A stretch of DNA of 31,175 bases, taken from assembly GCA_002189035.1 (NCBI GenBank), contig NEEC01000039.1:1-31175 (forward strand), read 5' to 3'. The translations under genes and the position numbers were made by a program. The DNA comes from Utricularia gibba (lineage: Eukaryota > Streptophyta > Magnoliopsida > Lamiales > Lentibulariaceae). Positions 10,857-23,318 of this stretch are shown here, one piece after another. How positions within the stretch are numbered: position 1 is the stretch's first letter; the number at the start of each line of letters is the position of its first letter. The notes beneath the pieces were generated by a model. The model saw nothing but the letters and a program-made list of their open reading frames with translations. It made no database searches and was not told the DNA's origin.

Positions 10857-10953
10857 GAAGTACTTGGTATCGTTGATGTTACAACCCTGCATCATTGATC
10901 CTGATGTACCCCCTTCGTATCGTTGGACGACACATCAGTGGTGAAGTACTTGG
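10857..10953 (+). repeat. Stop-rich segment with nested short direct repeats (unit 8 example)
   Basis: GAAGTACTTGG (11 bases, containing the palindrome AAGTACTT) occurs at 10857-10867 and again at 10943-10953, 86 bases apart. Between them GTATCGTTG occurs at 10867-10875 and 10917-10925, 50 bases apart. In copy 1 the segment is 1256-1352. It may be the remnant of a small internal duplication or paired protein sites. Confidence 0.5.
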
Positions 10954-10971
10954 CTAGAGTCCATGGGTTGG

Positions 10972-12343
10972 ACTTTACGGTCCTATGGACGTGCGCATCA
11001 GTGCTGGTCTAATCTCCACGCATCCTCATATCTTTCAACGGCCGCGATAATAGACCAACGGTCTCCTTGTCCAGTCCATTCGCTAAGGAGTCCAGAACAC
11101 CTGAAGGTAACGGCAAAGCTTGCGAGGCCCGTCCAGCAACGGAGAAAAGAAAGGAAGTAGTGCGCATGGATGTGAACGCCTAAAAGAGCGTGGGAGTTTG
11201 CACTAGAGACCATCAACCCGTTGAATCGTGTCGATGCTTGAGGGAAGACGACCACCCATTCATCTTTGTACGTTGCATCGGACCTGGTTGAAAGTGAGGA
11301 CGGAAAATTGGCTACACTCGTAAAGGTGCACGAGCAGTATGCTCAATCGGATGATGGTCAAGCCGTTAGCATACGGAAAACACACTCGCGTGTTGCGCAC
11401 GCGGCTTTAACGATTGCTTAACCGAGTGATCCCTTCTCTATCTCCATCCACAATCTGGGTAAAAGGCATCCGGAGGTCAGGCATTGGAATGTCGTAAGGT
11501 ATGAAGTATGCATGTTGCAAGGCGTGACCTGCTTGCGAAGCAATACCGATCCATTCCACGTTACCCGCTTCTTTGCAAAGCCTGGAGGGAGAATGGAATT
11601 TTGCATCAGGAGTGGATGCCATGGGGGTCGAATTATAAGGGGAGGTGTGCGTTTGTTCCGTGAGCTATGTGGATTCGAAGCACAAGTGCTGGGTGGTCGA
11701 GTTATGGACTTTGGGTTAGGAGTGGCTACACTCTGGATCCACGATCGATATGTTCTTCGATGCTCTATGACTCATTTCTCATTCAATGATGTCCACTCAA
11801 TAGTAGCTTACGTGGCTCGCAACGTATGTTTGATATAGATGACATCCTTTAACCTGTATGGTCGAAGGTTTTCTCCTCCCAAACGTATAGCGGCATGCCC
11901 ACTTTCGTGTCCAAATATTCAGGAGGTCGGGGTGGTAGCCATCTAACGGCTGGATAGCACATCCACATCGTATGTGCTCCGTAGAATGAATCCGAAAATG
12001 TTAATGTTTCCAACGCACGTTGTTGGAGATCGGGAAAGTACATGGAGTGTCCTTGGCCACATTCTAGTATTCATTGGATGCTGGCTGAGTTTGTTGCACA
12101 ACAAAACACCCTCAAACGAGTAGCGATGGTGCACCATGATCCGCCATGGAGTGAACTCGTGACTCCTCTGCGTAAGTCTCACTTTGTTTCCATGGAAGAT
12201 CATAAGGGAAAGCAATAGGAAAAACTAAGAAGTACTTGGTATCGTTGATGTTACAACCCTGCATCATTGATCCTGATGTACCCCCTTCGTATCGTTGGAC
12301 GACACATCAGTGGTGAAGTACTTGGCTAGAGTCCATGGGTTGG
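10972..12343 (+). repeat. Satellite unit 9 (1,372 bp)
   Basis: Alleles: C at 11344 (site 373), C at 11442 (site 471), T at 11745 (site 774); same as units 7 and 16. Confidence 0.95.
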
Positions 12344-13715
12344 ACTTTACGGTCCTATGGACGTGCGCATCAGTGCTGGTCTAATCTCCACGCATCCTCA
12401 TATCTTTCAACGGCCGCGATAATAGACCAACGGTCTCCTTGTCCAGTCCATTCGCTAAGGAGTCCAGAACACCTGAAGGTAACGGCAAAGCTTGCGAGGC
12501 CCGTCCAGCAACGGAGAAAAGAAAGGAAGTAGTGCGCATGGATGTGAACGCCTAAAAGAGCGTGGGAGTTTGCACTAGAGACCATCAACCCGTTGAATCG
12601 TGTCGATGCTTGAGGGAAGACGACCACCCATTCATCTTTGTACGTTGCATCGGACCTGGTTGAAAGTGAGGACGGAAAATTGGCTACACTCGTAAAGGTG
12701 CACGAGCAGTATGCTCAATCGGATGATGGTCAAGCCGTTAGCATACGGAAAACACACTCGCGTGTTGCGCACGCGGCTTTAACGATTGCTTAACCGAGTG
12801 ATCCCTTCTCTATGTCCATCCACAATCTGGGTAAAAGGCATCCGGAGGTCAGGCATTGGAATGTCGTAAGGTATGAAGTATGCATGTTGCAAGGCGTGAC
12901 CTGCTTGCGAAGCAATACCGATCCATTCCACGTTACCCGCTTCTTTGCAAAGCCTGGAGGGAGAATGGAATTTTGCATCAGGAGTGGATGCCATGGGGGT
13001 CGAATTATAAGGGGAGGTGTGCGTTTGTTCCGTGAGCTATGTGGATTCGAAGCACAAGTGCTGGGTGGTCGAGTTATGGACTTTGGGTTAGGAGTGGCTA
13101 CACTCTGGATCCACGATCGATATGTTCTTCGATGCTCTATGACTCATTTCTCATTCAATGATGTCCACTCAATAGTAGCTTACGTGGCTCGCAACGTATG
13201 TTTGATATAGATGACATCCTTTAACCTGTATGGTCGAAGGTTTTCTCCTCCCAAACGTATAGCGGCATGCCCACTTTCGTGTCCAAATATTCAGGAGGTC
13301 GGGGTGGTAGCCATCTAACGGCTGGATAGCACATCCACATCGTATGTGCTCCGTAGAATGAATCCGAAAATGTTAATGTTTCCAACGCACGTTGTTGGAG
13401 ATCGGGAAAGTACATGGAGTGTCCTTGGCCACATTCTAGTATTCATTGGATGCTGGCTGAGTTTGTTGCACAACAAAACACCCTCAAACGAGTAGCGATG
13501 GTGCACCATGATCCGCCATGGAGTGAACTCGTGACTCCTCTGCGTAAGTCTCACTTTGTTTCCATGGAAGATCATAAGGGAAAGCAATAGGAAAAACTAA
13601 GAAGTACTTGGTATCGTTGATGTTACAACCCTGCATCATTGATCCTGATGTACCCCCTTCGTATCGTTGGACGACACATCAGTGGTGAAGTACTTGGCTA
13701 GAGTCCATGGGTTGG
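12344..13715 (+). repeat. Satellite unit 10 (1,372 bp), consensus type
   Basis: Alleles: C at 12716, G at 12814, T at 13117 (sites 373, 471, 774). It starts a run of six units with the G allele at site 471 (units 10-15). Confidence 0.95.
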
Positions 13716-15087
13716 ACTTTACGGTCCTATGGACGTGCGCATCAGTGCTGGTCTAATCTCCACGCATCCTCATATCTTTCAACGGCCGCGATAATAGACC
13801 AACGGTCTCCTTGTCCAGTCCATTCGCTAAGGAGTCCAGAACACCTGAAGGTAACGGCAAAGCTTGCGAGGCCCGTCCAGCAACGGAGAAAAGAAAGGAA
13901 GTAGTGCGCATGGATGTGAACGCCTAAAAGAGCGTGGGAGTTTGCACTAGAGACCATCAACCCGTTGAATCGTGTCGATGCTTGAGGGAAGACGACCACC
14001 CATTCATCTTTGTACGTTGCATCGGACCTGGTTGAAAGTGAGGACGGAAAATTGGCTACACTCGTAAAGGTGCACGAGCAGTATGCTCAATCGGATGATG
14101 GTCAAGCCGTTAGCATACGGAAAACACACTCGCGTGTTGCGCACGCGGCTTTAACGATTGCTTAACCGAGTGATCCCTTCTCTATGTCCATCCACAATCT
14201 GGGTAAAAGGCATCCGGAGGTCAGGCATTGGAATGTCGTAAGGTATGAAGTATGCATGTTGCAAGGCGTGACCTGCTTGCGAAGCAATACCGATCCATTC
14301 CACGTTACCCGCTTCTTTGCAAAGCCTGGAGGGAGAATGGAATTTTGCATCAGGAGTGGATGCCATGGGGGTCGAATTATAAGGGGAGGTGTGCGTTTGT
14401 TCCGTGAGCTATGTGGATTCGAAGCACAAGTGCTGGGTGGTCGAGTTATGGACTTTGGGTTAGGAGTGGCTACACTCTGGATCCACGATCGATATGTTCT
14501 TCGATGCTCTATGACTCATTTCTCATTCAATGATGTCCACTCAATAGTAGCTTACGTGGCTCGCAACGTATGTTTGATATAGATGACATCCTTTAACCTG
14601 TATGGTCGAAGGTTTTCTCCTCCCAAACGTATAGCGGCATGCCCACTTTCGTGTCCAAATATTCAGGAGGTCGGGGTGGTAGCCATCTAACGGCTGGATA
14701 GCACATCCACATCGTATGTGCTCCGTAGAATGAATCCGAAAATGTTAATGTTTCCAACGCACGTTGTTGGAGATCGGGAAAGTACATGGAGTGTCCTTGG
14801 CCACATTCTAGTATTCATTGGATGCTGGCTGAGTTTGTTGCACAACAAAACACCCTCAAACGAGTAGCGATGGTGCACCATGATCCGCCATGGAGTGAAC
14901 TCGTGACTCCTCTGCGTAAGTCTCACTTTGTTTCCATGGAAGATCATAAGGGAAAGCAATAGGAAAAACTAAGAAGTACTTGGTATCGTTGATGTTACAA
15001 CCCTGCATCATTGATCCTGATGTACCCCCTTCGTATCGTTGGACGACACATCAGTGGTGAAGTACTTGGCTAGAGTCCATGGGTTGG
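13716..15087 (+). repeat. Satellite unit 11 (1,372 bp), consensus type
   Basis: Alleles: C at 14088, G at 14186, T at 14489. I find no difference from units 10 and 12. Confidence 0.95.
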
Positions 15088-16459
15088 ACTTTACGGTCCT
15101 ATGGACGTGCGCATCAGTGCTGGTCTAATCTCCACGCATCCTCATATCTTTCAACGGCCGCGATAATAGACCAACGGTCTCCTTGTCCAGTCCATTCGCT
15201 AAGGAGTCCAGAACACCTGAAGGTAACGGCAAAGCTTGCGAGGCCCGTCCAGCAACGGAGAAAAGAAAGGAAGTAGTGCGCATGGATGTGAACGCCTAAA
15301 AGAGCGTGGGAGTTTGCACTAGAGACCATCAACCCGTTGAATCGTGTCGATGCTTGAGGGAAGACGACCACCCATTCATCTTTGTACGTTGCATCGGACC
15401 TGGTTGAAAGTGAGGACGGAAAATTGGCTACACTCGTAAAGGTGCACGAGCAGTATGCTCAATCGGATGATGGTCAAGCCGTTAGCATACGGAAAACACA
15501 CTCGCGTGTTGCGCACGCGGCTTTAACGATTGCTTAACCGAGTGATCCCTTCTCTATGTCCATCCACAATCTGGGTAAAAGGCATCCGGAGGTCAGGCAT
15601 TGGAATGTCGTAAGGTATGAAGTATGCATGTTGCAAGGCGTGACCTGCTTGCGAAGCAATACCGATCCATTCCACGTTACCCGCTTCTTTGCAAAGCCTG
15701 GAGGGAGAATGGAATTTTGCATCAGGAGTGGATGCCATGGGGGTCGAATTATAAGGGGAGGTGTGCGTTTGTTCCGTGAGCTATGTGGATTCGAAGCACA
15801 AGTGCTGGGTGGTCGAGTTATGGACTTTGGGTTAGGAGTGGCTACACTCTGGATCCACGATCGATATGTTCTTCGATGCTCTATGACTCATTTCTCATTC
15901 AATGATGTCCACTCAATAGTAGCTTACGTGGCTCGCAACGTATGTTTGATATAGATGACATCCTTTAACCTGTATGGTCGAAGGTTTTCTCCTCCCAAAC
16001 GTATAGCGGCATGCCCACTTTCGTGTCCAAATATTCAGGAGGTCGGGGTGGTAGCCATCTAACGGCTGGATAGCACATCCACATCGTATGTGCTCCGTAG
16101 AATGAATCCGAAAATGTTAATGTTTCCAACGCACGTTGTTGGAGATCGGGAAAGTACATGGAGTGTCCTTGGCCACATTCTAGTATTCATTGGATGCTGG
16201 CTGAGTTTGTTGCACAACAAAACACCCTCAAACGAGTAGCGATGGTGCACCATGATCCGCCATGGAGTGAACTCGTGACTCCTCTGCGTAAGTCTCACTT
16301 TGTTTCCATGGAAGATCATAAGGGAAAGCAATAGGAAAAACTAAGAAGTACTTGGTATCGTTGATGTTACAACCCTGCATCATTGATCCTGATGTACCCC
16401 CTTCGTATCGTTGGACGACACATCAGTGGTGAAGTACTTGGCTAGAGTCCATGGGTTGG
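15088..16459 (+). repeat. Satellite unit 12 (1,372 bp), consensus type
   Basis: Alleles: C at 15460, G at 15558, T at 15861. I find no difference from units 10 and 11. Confidence 0.95.
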
Positions 16460-17830
16460 ACTTTACGGTCCTATGGACGTGCGCATCAGTGCTGGTCTAA
16501 TCTCCACGCATCCTCATATCTTTCAACGGCCGCGATAATAGACCAACGGTCTCCTTGTCCAGTCCATTCGCTAAGGAGTCCAGAACACCTGAAGGTAACG
16601 GCAAAGCTTGCGAGGCCCGTCCAGCAACGGAGAAAAGAAAGGAAGTAGTGCGCATGGATGTGAACGCCTAAAAGAGCGTGGGAGTTTGCACTAGAGACCA
16701 TCAACCCGTTGAATCGTGTCGATGCTTGAGGGAAGACGACCACCCATTCATCTTTGTACGTTGCATCGGACCTGGTTGAAAGTGAGGACGGAAAATTGGC
16801 TACACTCGTAAGGTGCACGAGCAGTATGCTCAATCGGATGATGGTCAAGCCGTTAGCATACGGAAAACACACTCGCGTGTTGCGCACGCGGCTTTAACGA
16901 TTGCTTAACCGAGTGATCCCTTCTCTATGTCCATCCACAATCTGGGTAAAAGGCATCCGGAGGTCAGGCATTGGAATGTCGTAAGGTATGAAGTATGCAT
17001 GTTGCAAGGCGTGACCTGCTTGCGAAGCAATACCGATCCATTCCACGTTACCCGCTTCTTTGCAAAGCCTGGAGGGAGAATGGAATTTTGCATCAGGAGT
17101 GGATGCCATGGGGGTCGAATTATAAGGGGAGGTGTGCGTTTGTTCCGTGAGCTATGTGGATTCGAAGCACAAGTGCTGGGTGGTCGAGTTATGGACTTTG
17201 GGTTAGGAGTGGCTACACTCTGGATCCACGATCGATATGTTCTTCGATGCTCTATGACTCATTTCTCATTCAATGATGTCCACTCAATAGTAGCTTACGT
17301 GGCTCGCAACGTATGTTTGATATAGATGACATCCTTTAACCTGTATGGTCGAAGGTTTTCTCCTCCCAAACGTATAGCGGCATGCCCACTTTCGTGTCCA
17401 AATATTCAGGAGGTCGGGGTGGTAGCCATCTAACGGCTGGATAGCACATCCACATCGTATGTGCTCCGTAGAATGAATCCGAAAATGTTAATGTTTCCAA
17501 CGCACGTTGTTGGAGATCGGGAAAGTACATGGAGTGTCCTTGGCCACATTCTAGTATTCATTGGATGCTGGCTGAGTTTGTTGCACAACAAAACACCCTC
17601 AAACGAGTAGCGATGGTGCACCATGATCCGCCATGGAGTGAACTCGTGACTCCTCTGCGTAAGTCTCACTTTGTTTCCATGGAAGATCATAAGGGAAAGC
17701 AATAGGAAAAACTAAGAAGTACTTGGTATCGTTGATGTTACAACCCTGCATCATTGATCCTGATGTACCCCCTTCGTATCGTTGGACGACACATCAGTGG
17801 TGAAGTACTTGGCTAGAGTCCATGGGTTGG
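16460..17830 (+). repeat. Satellite unit 13 (1,371 bp), one-A deletion
   Basis: The AAA run at unit 351-353 is AA here (near 16810, CGTAAGGTGC). Otherwise the unit is consensus type, with C at 16831, G at 16929 and T at 17232. The loss fuses minus-strand frames into a longer open frame (16486-16887). The same loss occurs in unit 19. Confidence 0.95.
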
Positions 17831-19202
17831 ACTTTACGGTCCTATGGACGTGCGCATCAGTGCTGGTCTAATCTCCACGCATCCTCATATCTTTCAACGG
17901 CCGCGATAATAGACCAACGGTCTCCTTGTCCAGTCCATTCGCTAAGGAGTCCAGAACACCTGAAGGTAACGGCAAAGCTTGCGAGGCCCGTCCAGCAACG
18001 GAGAAAAGAAAGGAAGTAGTGCGCATGGATGTGAACGCCTAAAAGAGCGTGGGAGTTTGCACTAGAGACCATCAACCCGTTGAATCGTGTCGATGCTTGA
18101 GGGAAGACGACCACCCATTCATCTTTGTACGTTGCATCGGACCTGGTTGAAAGTGAGGACGGAAAATTGGCTACACTCGTAAAGGTGCACGAGCAGTATG
18201 CTCAATCGGATGATGGTCAAGCCGTTAGCATACGGAAAACACACTCGCGTGTTGCGCACGCGGCTTTAACGATTGCTTAACCGAGTGATCCCTTCTCTAT
18301 GTCCATCCACAATCTGGGTAAAAGGCATCCGGAGGTCAGGCATTGGAATGTCGTAAGGTATGAAGTATGCATGTTGCAAGGCGTGACCTGCTTGCGAAGC
18401 AATACCGATCCATTCCACGTTACCCGCTTCTTTGCAAAGCCTGGAGGGAGAATGGAATTTTGCATCAGGAGTGGATGCCATGGGGGTCGAATTATAAGGG
18501 GAGGTGTGCGTTTGTTCCGTGAGCTATGTGGATTCGAAGCACAAGTGCTGGGTGGTCGAGTTATGGACTTTGGGTTAGGAGTGGCTACACTCTGGATCCA
18601 CGATCGATATGTTCTTCGATGCTCTATGACTCATTTCTCATTCAATGATGTCCACTCAATAGTAGCTTACGTGGCTCGCAACGTATGTTTGATATAGATG
18701 ACATCCTTTAACCTGTATGGTCGAAGGTTTTCTCCTCCCAAACGTATAGCGGCATGCCCACTTTCGTGTCCAAATATTCAGGAGGTCGGGGTGGTAGCCA
18801 TCTAACGGCTGGATAGCACATCCACATCGTATGTGCTCCGTAGAATGAATCCGAAAATGTTAATGTTTCCAACGCACGTTGTTGGAGATCGGGAAAGTAC
18901 ATGGAGTGTCCTTGGCCACATTCTAGTATTCATTGGATGCTGGCTGAGTTTGTTGCACAACAAAACACCCTCAAACGAGTAGCGATGGTGCACCATGATC
19001 CGCCATGGAGTGAACTCGTGACTCCTCTGCGTAAGTCTCACTTTGTTTCCATGGAAGATCATAAGGGAAAGCAATAGGAAAAACTAAGAAGTACTTGGTA
19101 TCGTTGATGTTACAACCCTGCATCATTGATCCTGATGTACCCCCTTCGTATCGTTGGACGACACATCAGTGGTGAAGTACTTGGCTAGAGTCCATGGGTT
19201 GG
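17831..19202 (+). repeat. Satellite unit 14 (1,372 bp), consensus type
   Basis: Alleles: C at 18203, G at 18301, T at 18604. The three-A run is restored relative to unit 13, so that deletion did not spread to this neighbour. Confidence 0.95.
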
Positions 19203-20574
19203 ACTTTACGGTCCTATGGACGTGCGCATCAGTGCTGGTCTAATCTCCACGCATCCTCATATCTTTCAACGGCCGCGATAATAGACCAACGGTCTCCTTG
19301 TCCAGTCCATTCGCTAAGGAGTCCAGAACACCTGAAGGTAACGGCAAAGCTTGCGAGGCCCGTCCAGCAACGGAGAAAAGAAAGGAAGTAGTGCGCATGG
19401 ATGTGAACGCCTAAAAGAGCGTGGGAGTTTGCACTAGAGACCATCAACCCGTTGAATCGTGTCGATGCTTGAGGGAAGACGACCACCCATTCATCTTTGT
19501 ACGTTGCATCGGACCTGGTTGAAAGTGAGGACGGAAAATTGGCTACACTCGTAAAGGTGCACGAGCAGTATGCTCAATCGGATGATGGTCAAGCCGTTAG
19601 CATACGGAAAACACACTCGCGTGTTGCGCACGCGGCTTTAACGATTGCTTAACCGAGTGATCCCTTCTCTATGTCCATCCACAATCTGGGTAAAAGGCAT
19701 CCGGAGGTCAGGCATTGGAATGTCGTAAGGTATGAAGTATGCATGTTGCAAGGCGTGACCTGCTTGCGAAGCAATACCGATCCATTCCACGTTACCCGCT
19801 TCTTTGCAAAGCCTGGAGGGAGAATGGAATTTTGCATCAGGAGTGGATGCCATGGGGGTCGAATTATAAGGGGAGGTGTGCGTTTGTTCCGTGAGCTATG
19901 TGGATTCGAAGCACAAGTGCTGGGTGGTCGAGTTATGGACTTTGGGTTAGGAGTGGCTACACTCTGGATCCACGATCGATATGTTCTTCGATGCTCTATG
20001 ACTCATTTCTCATTCAATGATGTCCACTCAATAGTAGCTTACGTGGCTCGCAACGTATGTTTGATATAGATGACATCCTTTAACCTGTATGGTCGAAGGT
20101 TTTCTCCTCCCAAACGTATAGCGGCATGCCCACTTTCGTGTCCAAATATTCAGGAGGTCGGGGTGGTAGCCATCTAACGGCTGGATAGCACATCCACATC
20201 GTATGTGCTCCGTAGAATGAATCCGAAAATGTTAATGTTTCCAACGCACGTTGTTGGAGATCGGGAAAGTACATGGAGTGTCCTTGGCCACATTCTAGTA
20301 TTCATTGGATGCTGGCTGAGTTTGTTGCACAACAAAACACCCTCAAACGAGTAGCGATGGTGCACCATGATCCGCCATGGAGTGAACTCGTGACTCCTCT
20401 GCGTAAGTCTCACTTTGTTTCCATGGAAGATCATAAGGGAAAGCAATAGGAAAAACTAAGAAGTACTTGGTATCGTTGATGTTACAACCCTGCATCATTG
20501 ATCCTGATGTACCCCCTTCGTATCGTTGGACGACACATCAGTGGTGAAGTACTTGGCTAGAGTCCATGGGTTGG
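19203..20574 (+). repeat. Satellite unit 15 (1,372 bp), consensus type
   Basis: Alleles: C at 19575, G at 19673, T at 19976. Confidence 0.95.
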
Positions 20575-21946
20575 ACTTTACGGTCCTATGGACGTGCGCA
20601 TCAGTGCTGGTCTAATCTCCACGCATCCTCATATCTTTCAACGGCCGCGATAATAGACCAACGGTCTCCTTGTCCAGTCCATTCGCTAAGGAGTCCAGAA
20701 CACCTGAAGGTAACGGCAAAGCTTGCGAGGCCCGTCCAGCAACGGAGAAAAGAAAGGAAGTAGTGCGCATGGATGTGAACGCCTAAAAGAGCGTGGGAGT
20801 TTGCACTAGAGACCATCAACCCGTTGAATCGTGTCGATGCTTGAGGGAAGACGACCACCCATTCATCTTTGTACGTTGCATCGGACCTGGTTGAAAGTGA
20901 GGACGGAAAATTGGCTACACTCGTAAAGGTGCACGAGCAGTATGCTCAATCGGATGATGGTCAAGCCGTTAGCATACGGAAAACACACTCGCGTGTTGCG
21001 CACGCGGCTTTAACGATTGCTTAACCGAGTGATCCCTTCTCTATCTCCATCCACAATCTGGGTAAAAGGCATCCGGAGGTCAGGCATTGGAATGTCGTAA
21101 GGTATGAAGTATGCATGTTGCAAGGCGTGACCTGCTTGCGAAGCAATACCGATCCATTCCACGTTACCCGCTTCTTTGCAAAGCCTGGAGGGAGAATGGA
21201 ATTTTGCATCAGGAGTGGATGCCATGGGGGTCGAATTATAAGGGGAGGTGTGCGTTTGTTCCGTGAGCTATGTGGATTCGAAGCACAAGTGCTGGGTGGT
21301 CGAGTTATGGACTTTGGGTTAGGAGTGGCTACACTCTGGATCCACGATCGATATGTTCTTCGATGCTCTATGACTCATTTCTCATTCAATGATGTCCACT
21401 CAATAGTAGCTTACGTGGCTCGCAACGTATGTTTGATATAGATGACATCCTTTAACCTGTATGGTCGAAGGTTTTCTCCTCCCAAACGTATAGCGGCATG
21501 CCCACTTTCGTGTCCAAATATTCAGGAGGTCGGGGTGGTAGCCATCTAACGGCTGGATAGCACATCCACATCGTATGTGCTCCGTAGAATGAATCCGAAA
21601 ATGTTAATGTTTCCAACGCACGTTGTTGGAGATCGGGAAAGTACATGGAGTGTCCTTGGCCACATTCTAGTATTCATTGGATGCTGGCTGAGTTTGTTGC
21701 ACAACAAAACACCCTCAAACGAGTAGCGATGGTGCACCATGATCCGCCATGGAGTGAACTCGTGACTCCTCTGCGTAAGTCTCACTTTGTTTCCATGGAA
21801 GATCATAAGGGAAAGCAATAGGAAAAACTAAGAAGTACTTGGTATCGTTGATGTTACAACCCTGCATCATTGATCCTGATGTACCCCCTTCGTATCGTTG
21901 GACGACACATCAGTGGTGAAGTACTTGGCTAGAGTCCATGGGTTGG
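20575..21946 (+). repeat. Satellite unit 16 (1,372 bp)
   Basis: Alleles: C at 20947, C at 21045, T at 21348. It is an isolated C-allele copy (site 471) inside the otherwise G-allele run of units 10-18. Confidence 0.95.
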
Positions 21947-23318
21947 ACTTTACGGTCCTATGGACGTGCGCATCAGTGCTGGTCTAATCTCCACGCATCC
22001 TCATATCTTTCAACGGCCGCGATAATAGACCAACGGTCTCCTTGTCCAGTCCATTCGCTAAGGAGTCCAGAACACCTGAAGGTAACGGCAAAGCTTGCGA
22101 GGCCCGTCCAGCAACGGAGAAAAGAAAGGAAGTAGTGCGCATGGATGTGAACGCCTAAAAGAGCGTGGGAGTTTGCACTAGAGACCATCAACCCGTTGAA
22201 TCGTGTCGATGCTTGAGGGAAGACGACCACCCATTCATCTTTGTACGTTGCATCGGACCTGGTTGAAAGTGAGGACGGAAAATTGGCTACACTCGTAAAG
22301 GTGCACGAGCAGTATGCTCAATCGGATGATGGTCAAGCCGTTAGCATACGGAAAACACACTCGCGTGTTGCGCACGCGGCTTTAACGATTGCTTAACCGA
22401 GTGATCCCTTCTCTATGTCCATCCACAATCTGGGTAAAAGGCATCCGGAGGTCAGGCATTGGAATGTCGTAAGGTATGAAGTATGCATGTTGCAAGGCGT
22501 GACCTGCTTGCGAAGCAATACCGATCCATTCCACGTTACCCGCTTCTTTGCAAAGCCTGGAGGGAGAATGGAATTTTGCATCAGGAGTGGATGCCATGGG
22601 GGTCGAATTATAAGGGGAGGTGTGCGTTTGTTCCGTGAGCTATGTGGATTCGAAGCACAAGTGCTGGGTGGTCGAGTTATGGACTTTGGGTTAGGAGTGG
22701 CTACACTCTGGATCCACGATCGATATGTTCTTCGATGCTCTATGACTCATTTCTCATTCAATGATGTCCACTCAATAGTAGCTTACGTGGCTCGCAACGT
22801 ATGTTTGATATAGATGACATCCTTTAACCTGTATGGTCGAAGGTTTTCTCCTCCCAAACGTATAGCGGCATGCCCACTTTCGTGTCCAAATATTCAGGAG
22901 GTCGGGGTGGTAGCCATCTAACGGCTGGATAGCACATCCACATCGTATGTGCTCCGTAGAATGAATCCGAAAATGTTAATGTTTCCAACGCACGTTGTTG
23001 GAGATCGGGAAAGTACATGGAGTGTCCTTGGCCACATTCTAGTATTCATTGGATGCTGGCTGAGTTTGTTGCACAACAAAACACCCTCAAACGAGTAGCG
23101 ATGGTGCACCATGATCCGCCATGGAGTGAACTCGTGACTCCTCTGCGTAAGTCTCACTTTGTTTCCATGGAAGATCATAAGGGAAAGCAATAGGAAAAAC
23201 TAAGAAGTACTTGGTATCGTTGATGTTACAACCCTGCATCATTGATCCTGATGTACCCCCTTCGTATCGTTGGACGACACATCAGTGGTGAAGTACTTGG
23301 CTAGAGTCCATGGGTTGG
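21947..23318 (+). repeat. Satellite unit 17 (1,372 bp), consensus type
   Basis: Alleles: C at 22319, G at 22417, T at 22720. Confidence 0.95.

Larger units (their letters stand above)
9600..10971 (+). repeat. Satellite unit 8 (1,372 bp), consensus type; reference for internal features
   Basis: Alleles: C at 9972 (site 373), G at 10070 (site 471), T at 10373 (site 774). This is the commonest combination. Units 10, 11, 12, 14, 15, 17 and 18 look identical to it by eye. I use this unit to place internal hairpins, short repeats and reading frames. Add or subtract the difference in unit start to find them in other copies. Confidence 0.96.

Noticed and set aside
10911-10930. CENP-B-box-like sequence around CTTCGTATCGTTGGA
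   Set aside because: It shares the initial TTCG but lacks the required central A and the CGGG core at the right spacing.
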